Below are positions 36,353 to 46,000 of a stretch of DNA of 64,000 bases, in pieces. A program made the position numbers and the translations under genes. The number at the start of each line of letters is the position of its first letter. Position 1 is the stretch's first letter. Source of the stretch: Clostridiales bacterium UBA6330 (GTDB lineage Bacteria; Bacillota; Clostridia; Oscillospirales; CAG-272); contig DJSQ01000212.1 in assembly GCA_002438075.1 (NCBI GenBank), forward strand, positions 23,312-87,311. The letters run 5' to 3'. The notes under the pieces are model-generated. The model saw only the letters and a list, made by a program, of their open reading frames with translations, had not been told where the DNA came from and ran no database searches.

Positions 36353-39300
36353 ATGAGAAAACAGTTTTCCGTGCTTGCGTTGGCTTTGCTGATGCTGCTG
36401 GTCTCCTTATTGGGGACCTCCTGCGGCATCAAGGAGCTGACGGTTGAAAAGAATCCTCAGCTGGTTTTTGTGCAGGGAAATGATTTGGACCTTTCCGCAG
36501 GTGCACTTTCTGCGGATGGGAAAACCATCGCTTTTGATGCGGATGGTGTGGAAGTGAGCGGTTACGATAAGGACTTACTCGGTGAGCAGACCCTGACCGT
36601 TACTTACAAGAAGAAAACGGTAGAGTTTACCGTCACCGTTGTGCCGCGTATTCAGGCGGCGGAGCCGTATGTATACTTTGTCGGAGAGTCGATGGATGCA
36701 GTCGGACTTCGTCTCCGCGTTACGAAGGATGACGGAACCTATATTTCGGTTTCGGGGGATGATGCGAATGTCACGATTTCGGGCTTCACATCCGAAGCTC
36801 CGAACGATGCGCTGGAGCTGAGCGTTTCCTGTCGGGACGGCGGAGTGGATTACAACGGTAGCATTACCGTATCGGTGGTTACGCCGGAAATTACCTTCAA
36901 GAAGCCGCGCAAGACCGAATACGGCAGCCATGAGACCGAGCTGGATACACCCGGTATTTCGCTGACCCTGAAGAATGCAGACGGAAAAACGACTCGGAAT
37001 ATCAACAACAGTGAGCTGAAGCTGGAGGGGTTTGACCCCACCGCCGCTACCGCAGAAAAGCCGTCGGTTTCCGAGACAATCAAGGTGTTCTTCGGTGGCA
37101 GAGAGATGGCAAAATTTGATGTGACGGTGAATTACAGCGATGTTTCGCGCATCAAGGATTCCGCCAAGGTGTTCCGCACATTGGATTGGTCGCATTATGA
37201 GCGTCCCGAGAACGGAATGTACCTCCCCGAGGGCGCAACCGACGCAATGGGGCAGGACGCTATGGCAACGCTTGAGCGGTACTATCAGCTGAATGACAAG
37301 GATGCGGCACTCATTGCGCAGGATGATCTGGATGCAACCGCACGTCTGGCGGTTATTTACGGATACAATCAGTGGACGGAGGCAATCAACCGTGCATATG
37401 AAAATGTATTCGAGATGCACTTGGGCGAGATTACCTACACCTGCGTGGAGAAGCAGGACGCAGAAAACGGTCTTGCAAAGCTCCGCGCGGCAAGCGATGA
37501 CGACACCAAGCTGATTCTCTCCTACGGTTCCATCCTGAAAAACGAGAAGCTGAACGAAAAGTGCGGCGAAACCGTTATTTATGACGGGGCAGAGGAGGAC
37601 GGTGTCAAGGTTGAGCTTGCCGTTGGGCATATGCTGACCATCATCTACGATTCCTCCTACTTCTCAACCAAGGTTGTAAATGTGCTGGACAAGATGATTT
37701 CTCTGCCCGATCTGCTGAAGGTTCCGTCGGATTGGACTGTTGATTCGCTCGCCGCTTACGGAGATCAGATTGAAACCGCCTATAACAAGGTGCTGGAAAT
37801 CTACATGAGCGACGCGGGGGATATCGGAGCACTTGAGATTGTCAACAACTGGAGACAGAAGCATGACTTCTTTGAAATTCTGTATCGCTACTTCTTCAGC
37901 GAATATCAGTCGACCGATGCAACGGTTTCCGAGGCGGCGGACAAGAAGATTGACCAGCTGGCAAAGCTTATCCTGCCCGGAAAGCTACAGGAAATGTATA
38001 CCTCGGCGGTGCTGGCTCAGGCAGTTCAGCTCACCATGCGACAGGCAAAGTCGCAATATGCGGGCATGGACAGCGGCGTTCCGTCCCTGATGGAAAGCAC
38101 CTACTTCTTTACCAACTACAACAAACTTGCAAGTGACAGTCTGGAGCTGTTTGACGAGAATGACCCGATGTATATGGAGCTTTATCGGCGTGTGCTTGCC
38201 CAAACGGTTCTGACTTTGCAGTGGGGTGACTGCGGGTATTATGATCTGCTTGGAACCTCGGCACTGGACGATGCGTGCCTCGGGGTTCTGAAGCAGTACC
38301 TTGACCTTTGGGAAGCAGTGCAGGAGAATAGCAGCTATCTGGAATCCTCGGAATTCGGAAACGGCGTAAAGAAAATGTTTGCCGATTTCGTTGCGTTGGA
38401 GCCGGTAGAGCAATACAATCTGATGGGGGCAATCAACTATCTGTATCGGGATAACCATATGCCCACTATGGTGCTTTACCCGAATGACGGCGCACTCTTT
38501 TCCGAGTTTTCCTCTTACATTTATGCTTATTATCTGACCAAGCTCGGTGTGAATGTGGAAGAGGAAAACTACACTGACACTGCCGCATACAAAGCCTTTA
38601 CGGGACTGATGATTGCGATGGAGTGCTACGCAAACGGTGACTGGACGACCTTTGGCACCTATATGACTGCGGCGAATACCGCATATGCTTCGCTGAGCGA
38701 AGATATGAAAAATACGTTTGACAGTGAGCTCTCGTTCCTTCGCAATAAATACAACACCAAGCTTGCCTTCTTTGAAGCAAGAGTAAATGAAGACGGTGAA
38801 ACGGAGTATGTCTTTAAGACCATTCCGCTTGACACGACCTACACGGAGCTTTTTGAAAAGCTCGCAAAGGAGCTTTCCCGTGCACAGATTGCAAAGCTGT
38901 TTATTGAGGATCTGGCTGAATTTACAGGGACATCGGTCGACCTTTATCTGGCATACATTGCGTCTTATGAGCGTGTCCGCTTCTACGCAGAACAGATTCT
39001 GAGCTGCGGAGACGAACAGGTTCTGCTGGCATTCAGAGAGCAGCCTTACGGAAGCGATGCTTTTCCGCTCGAGCGGTCTTACTACGATGCAAAAGCCAAC
39101 TACCTGCGGTATCTGGCGATGCTCGGCGTAGAGGAAAAGGATTACGACAATGAAAACACCGTAAATCTGCGGATGTTCCTCAGAACCTATGCAGATTACT
39201 TCTGGAGAAGCGCATCGCAGATGTATCAGGTTCCGGATATGCTGGACGAGAATTTTGAGTTGAGTGTGGATAGCCTGAAGCAGATGATGAAGGATTTCCG

Positions 39301-39676
39301 TGCCCTCAACGAGACCGAAAAGTATTTGCTATACGGTCTGGATTCGCTCAGCCTCTATTACGGCGGCATGGTGACCTACCTGACCAATACCTACGGTTCG
39401 GAGTCGCCGGTCCCGTCCCTTGCGTATATGCTGATGCTGGTTGAGGTTTATCACTACACCTACGTGGCAGACCCTGATCAAACCTTCACAATGGAGGACG
39501 GAAGCGTCATGAGCGCGAAGGAGCTGTTGCTGGAAACGTGGGAAATCTTCTACTCCGATAATGACGGAAGCTATCTGTCACTGTCGGGGAGCGACAGAGC
39601 CATCTTTGATCAGTATTTCGAGGAGATGGTGGATTACTACAGCGCCATTTGCGAGACATTGGTGAACGAAGCCTGA
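36353..39676 (+). CDS. Large lipoprotein with Ig-like domains and an unrecognised helical region
   Basis: 1107 aa. The signal peptide ends in lipobox LLGTSC (Cys24). Residues about 29-97 match bacterial Ig-like group 3 (...TVTYKKKTVEFTVTV), and two further beta modules follow to about 275. From about 280 to the end the sequence is predominantly helical, rich in Tyr, Leu, Asp and Glu, with no repeats and no family that I recognise. It lacks LRRs, unlike its neighbours. Two small hairpins (one at 36312-36317 with 36324-36329) lie in the 65-nt gap before it, and AAGAAAGGAT provides a ribosome site. The role is unknown; the setting implies a surface subunit. Confidence 0.8.
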   Translation: MRKQFSVLALALLMLLVSLLGTSCGIKELTVEKNPQLVFVQGNDLDLSAGALSADGKTIAFDADGVEVSGYDKDLLGEQTLTVTYKKKTVEFTVTVVPRIQAAEPYVYFVGESMDAVGLRLRVTKDDGTYISVSGDDANVTISGFTSEAPNDALELSVSCRDGGVDYNGSITVSVVTPEITFKKPRKTEYGSHETELDTPGISLTLKNADGKTTRNINNSELKLEGFDPTAATAEKPSVSETIKVFFGGREMAKFDVTVNYSDVSRIKDSAKVFRTLDWSHYERPENGMYLPEGATDAMGQDAMATLERYYQLNDKDAALIAQDDLDATARLAVIYGYNQWTEAINRAYENVFEMHLGEITYTCVEKQDAENGLAKLRAASDDDTKLILSYGSILKNEKLNEKCGETVIYDGAEEDGVKVELAVGHMLTIIYDSSYFSTKVVNVLDKMISLPDLLKVPSDWTVDSLAAYGDQIETAYNKVLEIYMSDAGDIGALEIVNNWRQKHDFFEILYRYFFSEYQSTDATVSEAADKKIDQLAKLILPGKLQEMYTSAVLAQAVQLTMRQAKSQYAGMDSGVPSLMESTYFFTNYNKLASDSLELFDENDPMYMELYRRVLAQTVLTLQWGDCGYYDLLGTSALDDACLGVLKQYLDLWEAVQENSSYLESSEFGNGVKKMFADFVALEPVEQYNLMGAINYLYRDNHMPTMVLYPNDGALFSEFSSYIYAYYLTKLGVNVEEENYTDTAAYKAFTGLMIAMECYANGDWTTFGTYMTAANTAYASLSEDMKNTFDSELSFLRNKYNTKLAFFEARVNEDGETEYVFKTIPLDTTYTELFEKLAKELSRAQIAKLFIEDLAEFTGTSVDLYLAYIASYERVRFYAEQILSCGDEQVLLAFREQPYGSDAFPLERSYYDAKANYLRYLAMLGVEEKDYDNENTVNLRMFLRTYADYFWRSASQMYQVPDMLDENFELSVDSLKQMMKDFRALNETEKYLLYGLDSLSLYYGGMVTYLTNTYGSESPVPSLAYMLMLVEVYHYTYVADPDQTFTMEDGSVMSAKELLLETWEIFYSDNDGSYLSLSGSDRAIFDQYFEEMVDYYSAICETLVNEA

Positions 39677-39843
39677 TTGTAAATCGGTCAATCGGGAGAA
39701 AAAGGGGAGCTCCTGCGGGAGTTCCCCAAAGTCACGCACACGGTTCCTGCTCCGTAATTTTTGCGGAGACGGGACAAAAAGTTCCAAAATATAGCGTTGA
39801 AAAAACATAAATACTTTTTTACAGTGTCATAATTTGTCGGAAA

Positions 39844-39868
39844 CGTCGAAAAGATGACGGTTTCGACG
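39844..39868. promoter_or_regulatory. Inverted repeat upstream of the protease promoter (possible operator)
   Basis: CGTCGAAA (39844-39851) and TTTCGACG (39861-39868) form a perfect 8-bp inverted repeat with a 9-nt centre, ending 24 nt upstream of the -35 box. GTCG-containing motifs recur nearby (39837, 39887). The position suits an activator site; the regulator is unknown. Confidence 0.45.
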
Positions 39869-39892
39869 AAAAAGTTCGTTTTGTTTGTCGAA

Positions 39893-39921
39893 TTGCACTT
39901 GGAGCGTATCTGCTGTATAAT
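39893..39921 (+). promoter_or_regulatory. Promoter of the subtilase gene
   Basis: TTGCAC (39893-39898), 17 nt, TATAAT (39916-39921). It lies about 88 nt upstream of the protease ATG. Confidence 0.65.
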
Positions 39922-40008
39922 AAGATGTTAGCATAAACGCACGAAAGGTCGGGCGGCTGTTGCAGATGAAGAGCCGTCGGACGAGGATTCATGATATCGG
40001 AGGAAGAT

Positions 40009-43000
40009 ATGAAAAAACGCAGTTATCGTATATGGTTACCTGCCCTGCTGGCGGTTGTATTGCTGGTTGGAATTATAGGCGGATCCATTGCGACTACCCT
40101 TGCCAACAGCGGCTTGGTTTCCGGTGGGCGGGGGTTGACCCGAGTCGGAAATCTCGATTTGGATGCGCTTCGGAGACAATATCTCTCGGAAGCGGTTCAG
40201 GAATATCAACGGTACAATTATTCGGGAGAACGGTGGGTCATTGTCGAGCTGAATGGCGATAACCTTTACGATCTCTATCGGAAGAGTACCGGCTACGACA
40301 GCTTTCAGGCGTTCTGCGCGTCTGATGTGGGTAAGAAATACCGTGAGGAAATTTCGGAAAAGCAGCAGAGCTTTTTGGAGCGTCTGGATGCCTCCGATTT
40401 GGAATATTCCTATAAATATTCCTATTCCACACTGAACAATGGTATTGCAATCCGTATCGGCGGAGATGATTGCCGCACCGTTTCCGAAATGGCGGACGTA
40501 AAGGGCGTTTATTTCTCCGAGAATTATGCGGTTCCGAAGGTAGCGGTCACCAATAACGCAAATGTCTATACCACGGGTATTTACAATGCGAACGGAATCA
40601 GCGAAAAGGGCGAAGGAATGGTTGTTGCCATTCTGGATACGGGTCTGGATTATACGCATGAGGCGTTTCAGATGACGCTGAAGTCTCCGGCATGGAGCAA
40701 AAGCTACGTTGCACAGCGGATGGCGGCGGCAGGGGACAGCTTTTATGCCAAGGCATCCGTAGATGACGTTTATTACAATGAAAAGGTCCCGTTCGCTTAT
40801 GACTACGCGGACGATGATAGTGATGTTTTCCCGCAATACAGCTCGCACGGCACGCACGTTGCGGGGATTGTGGCGGGCAAGAGCAATTATGTTGTCAATG
40901 AAGAGACCGGCGAGACCTTCCTTGGCGTTGCACCTGAGGCACAGCTTGTAATCGGCAAGGTCTTTACCGACAACTTGGATAATGAAGGACTGGGCGGCGC
41001 AAATTCGGTGGATATTCTGGCGGCGATCAGCGACTGTGTTGAGCTTGGTGTTGACATCATCAACATGAGTCTCGGCTCAAGCGCCGGCTTCTCGGATGCA
41101 AAGAGCGACAGCTTCACCAATGGTGTTTACGATCGGGTCCGTGAAGCGGGCATCAGCTTGGTGGTTGCGGCGAGCAACGATTACAGCTCCGGCTTCGGCG
41201 GCGGGAACGGTACCAACCTTTCCGGAAACCCCGACAGCGGAACTGTCGGCTCTCCTTCCACCTATGACGCGGCGTTGTCTGTGGCTTCCATCAACGGACA
41301 GAAGGCAAGCTACATCCTTGCAAACGGGGAAGCGGCGTTCATCACAGAGGCGAGCGACGGAAACGGAAACAAGTTTGATTTCGTCGGGCAGCTTTACGAG
41401 CTTACCGGAAAGTCTAAAAACGAAGTTCTCAATTTCAAGTATGTTGTCATCGGCGGTGTTGGCAGATCAAGCAACTACACCATGCAGGTCAAACGGGAGC
41501 TGCAGGACAAGTCCGGCTATGACGGAACGATAGCACTGGTTCAGCGTGGCGATATCACCTTTGCGGAAAAGGTGCAGAACGCAATGGACAACGGTGCGGA
41601 TGCCGTTATCATTTACAACAATCTTTCGGGTACCATTTCCATGTCGCTCGGAGACGTGGAGAACCCTGTGCCGACCTGCTCCATTCAGATGGATGCGGGA
41701 AAGGTCCTGTTGGCAGGAGCTAAGGGCAGCATCGGTTCTGTGACCGTCGGCTCTCAGCAGAAGGCGGGACCGTTCATGTCGGATTTCTCCAGCTGGGGAC
41801 CGACTCCCGACCTGCGTCTGCGTCCCGAAATTACCGCGCACGGCGGAGAAATCACCTCGGCGGTTGCGGGCGGCTATGACATCTACAGCGGAACCAGTAT
41901 GGCGGCGCCGAATATGGCGGGTGCCATTGCACTGCTTCGTCAGCATCTGAAGAACAGCGGGCTTTCGGGTAAGGCTTTGAATGCGCGCGTCAATCAGGTC
42001 CTGATGAGCACGGCAACCATTGCACTCAACGAAGAGGGCAACCCGTATTCCCCGAGAAAGCAGGGAGCGGGGCTTGCCGGAATCAAGGATGCGATTGAAT
42101 CCGAAGGGTACATTACGGTTCGTGACAAGGACGGCAATGTGCTGGATAAAACCAAGGTGGAGTTGTTTGACGATAAGGACAGACTCGGCGTTTACGAGTT
42201 TACCTTTACGGTTTGGAACGTCACCGATAAGGCGACCTCCTATCAGCCTACCACCTATGTAATGACCGAAACGCTTGCTTCCGACGGAAAGACCGTTGCG
42301 GAGAAGGCGTATATGCTGAACAGCAACAGCACCGTGGTTTATACGGTGAACGGTGAAGAGCTGAACGGCTCGGTTACGGTTCCCGCGAACGGAAGCGTGG
42401 ATGTCAAGGTCCGCATTACACTGAATGATACCGCGAAAAAGTACCTTGACGACAGCTTTGAAAACGGTATGTATGTAGAAGGGTTTGTCTCTCTGAAGGC
42501 TGAAGGCGAGACAAAGATCACACTCGGCGTTCCGTATCTTGCGTTCTACGGGGATTGGAATGATGCGCCGCTGTTTGACTACAGCGAGTATGAGCTGGCG
42601 GAAAGCCAGAAGGATACCTCTGTACCCGAGGAGGATAAGCTGGTTGCAAGCGCGGCAAGCACCCGCGTCATCGGAAGATACTACGGCAGTAAGTACATTC
42701 TGCCGATGGGGTCTTACATCTATACGATGGATGAGACGGACGTAAAGCTCTATCCCGAGAAGGAAAAGATTGCAGTTTCGAGATTTGATACCGAGGGACA
42801 GCACACCATTTATGAAGTGTATATGGTCTACGCGGGATTGCTCCGCGGAGCGGCATATATGCACATTGAGGTGACGGACGCGGTAACGGGCGATGTGGTG
42901 TTCTCCAAGGTTCAGGAGAATGTCAGCAAGTCCTATGCGGCAGGCGGCTCGGCTCGCCCGTCGGCAGTCATGCTGGAAATTAGTCCTGCGGAATGGAATC

Positions 43001-46000
43001 TGGTGAACAACGGAACCTACCTCGTTTCGCTCAAGGGTGAGCTTGATTATGAGGGCGGCGAAAATCCAAAGCGGAACAGCTTCGATTTTCAGTTTACTGT
43101 GGACTATGAGGCTCCGCAGATCAACGATTATCGCATCCGTTATGAGGCTTATACCGAAAACAAGCAGACCAAGTACCGCATTTACATGGATGTCGATGTG
43201 TACGACAACCAATATGTGCAGGACGTGATGCCCTGCTATGTGCGGGAAGATGCGGACGGTACAAGATCGCTGACGCTTCTGACGCAGTATCCGATTCCCG
43301 TATACGGTGAGCAGGGCAAGCAGTCTACGGTCAGCTTTGAGATTACCGATATCTATGACGACTATGTAAAGACCGGTAAGCTGTATCTGGCGGTTGAGGA
43401 CTACGCAATGAACCAGACCACCTATCTGGTAACTCCGGAGGAGGGACTTGGCGAAGCGGGAACCATTACGCTGACCCCTGACGAGCTTCTGAAGAAAACA
43501 GATAAGATCGGAAACAACACAGACGATAAAAAGACACCGTATAACATCTATGAACTGACACTGGCACCCAATCAGCTTTACAAGCCTACGGTGGATGCAC
43601 CTGCCGGAAGCGGAGTGGCGCACAATCTGACGTGGCGGATTAAGAGCGGCAGTGAATATGTCCTGACGAAAAACGAAGAAATCTTTGCCAAGTCGGGAAG
43701 TGCAGGCAAGGATGTGATCATGCAGCTGATCTACGGAGATGATGACGATGAGAATTCGACCCCGATGATCTATGCAGAGGTCACCCTGCAAATACGCGGT
43801 GAAGAAAAAGCATTGCAGGATCCCGAAAAAATTGTGCTGGAGCCTGCACTCGATGCGGATTATCGCGCAGTGAACATCGACAGCCTTGCTGCAATTACAT
43901 TGAACCCGAACATGACGGTTGCCATGCGTGCGGGCTTTACTCCTTGGTATCGGACCGACATTCCGCTGAAGTGGTCCTCCTCGAATGAGTCGGTTGCAAG
44001 GGTGGATGCGGACGGAAACGTGACTGCACTGGCAAAGGGCTCCGTATACATCACCGTGGAAGCGGAAGGGTATGCGCGTCTGAGAAAATCGGTGAGAGTT
44101 ACGGTGAACAGCGAGTTCCGCGTGACAAGCTACACGCTGTATAACTACTACGGCGGCGAGAACTGCGAAATTCCGGACAATCTGAATATTTCCTCTTTGG
44201 ACGAGGATTGCTTCAAGAATAATAAGACTGTAAGACGGATCGTGCTTCCGAAATCGCTGACGGAAATTCCCGCCGGCGCGTTCATGGGATGCGACAATCT
44301 GGAGGAAATTGTAATCGGAAGCCAGTGCACAACGGTAGGCAATTATGCTTTCCGCGACTGCAAAAAGCTGAGGTCCATTGAGTTTGCTCCGTTTGCGGAC
44401 CGTAACGGCAAGGTGTCCGAGGAGTTCGCAGGCACCATCACGATTGGCAGAGAGGCGTTTGCGGGTTGTACCTCGCTGACGACCATTATCAATGAAAAGC
44501 GGATGACCGCGATTCATGCAAGCGCATTCTCCGGATGCTCCTCGCTGACCTCGATTGATCTGACACAGCTGCGTTACGCCGGGAAAGAAGCATTTGCGCG
44601 TTGCACTGCGTTGAGCACTGTTAACACGAGCGAGAACACCGCTTTCAGCGAAGGGATGTTCTCGGGGTGCACAGCACTTACCGAATTTGTTTTCAAGGGC
44701 GATATCCTTCCGGCATCTGCGTTCAACGGCTGCCGCAAGCTCTCGTCGATTACCTTTACCTCCTTGAGCTTCCGCGGAATCGGTGAACGTGCACTTCTCG
44801 GAACAGCCATTACGCGAATTGTTCTGCCGAACGGTACCTACTCCATTGGGAAAAATGCTTTCCCGAGCCGACTGCAAAGCGTTACGCTTTCAAAGGATAC
44901 GGTTCTGAACGGTCTTTCCGAATCTCCTTTCGGTACCTGCACCGGCTTTACTGCTTTCGATGTGGAGCCGGGAAGCACGCACTACAGCGTGGTGAACGGT
45001 CTGCTTCTGAGCAAGGATCAAACCGAATTGATTGCGGTTCCTTACGGAAAGAGCGATGTGTCGCAGGAAACAATTCCTTCAACAGTAAAAGTTCTCGCTT
45101 CCGGTGTGTTTGCGGGAATCCGCAGCATTACCGAATGGGATCTGACGGGGTGCACTTCGGTCGGCGCCTATGCGTTCGCCGGCTCCGGTCTTACCACAGT
45201 AAATCTGGGCGGAATGACCTCGTTGCCCGATGGAATTTTCTCGGGGTGCAGTAAGCTGACAACCGTTACCGGCGCAGAGCAGGTAACATCGGTTGGAAAA
45301 TATGCTTTTGCTTCCTGCCTTGGACTGAAGAGCATTTCGCTCCCCGCTGTTCGGACGCTTGGTGCATATGCGTTTAATGCTGCTGGAATTACAGCGATTG
45401 ATGCGCCGCAGGTGACCTCGGTCGGTATCTGCGCCTTTGAGAGCACCCGGGTGACGGAGTTGAACTTCCCGAAACTGGCGGATATCGGTTATGCAGCGTT
45501 CCACGGAATGCCCAATCTCCGCACGGCAACCGTCGGTGCGGTGACCTACATGGGTGAACTGGCATTTGCCTCCTCTCCCAAGTTGACAACGGTGGTATTC
45601 GGTGACGGAACGACTGTCATTGGTGCGTATGCCTTCTACGACGGAAGCACGACGATGAGCCTTACCGAGGTGACGTTGCCCGATAGCGTGAAGCAAATCG
45701 GACAGTTGGCGTTTGCGAATACCGGAATTCTGAGCGTGAATCTCACAGGAGTGAACGAAATCGGTGCCTATGCGTTTGCACAGTGCAAATCTCTTGAGAC
45801 TGCGGACTTGAAAAACGCGAAAACCATCGGTGCCTATGCGTTCCTTTCCACTGCATTGACTTCGGTCAATCTGGCGAATGCCGAAACCGTTGGTGAGCGT
45901 GCGTTCTACGGTGTGCCGCTGACCTCGGTCAACTTTGGAAAGCTCCGCGTGCTTGGAAGCTATGCGTTTGCAAATACCAAGCTGACTACGGTGACCTTGC

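Larger units (their letters stand above)
39677..40008. other. Non-coding gap with hairpins and a promoter
   Basis: 332 nt without a credible gene. It holds a 10-bp stem GGGGAGCTCC/GGAGTTCCCC (39704-39713 with 39718-39727) lacking a T tract, an imperfect hairpin around CTCCG...CGGAG (about 39749-39768) followed by A5, an 8-bp inverted repeat at 39844-39868, and the promoter at 39893-39921. Part of the first two hairpins probably ends the upstream transcript. Confidence 0.6.

Noticed and set aside
41467..44877. Open frame of 1136 codons on the minus strand opposite the protease
   Set aside because: The plus strand holds the conserved PA domain, catalytic Ser and Fn3 domains; the minus reading has no family features and no start signal.
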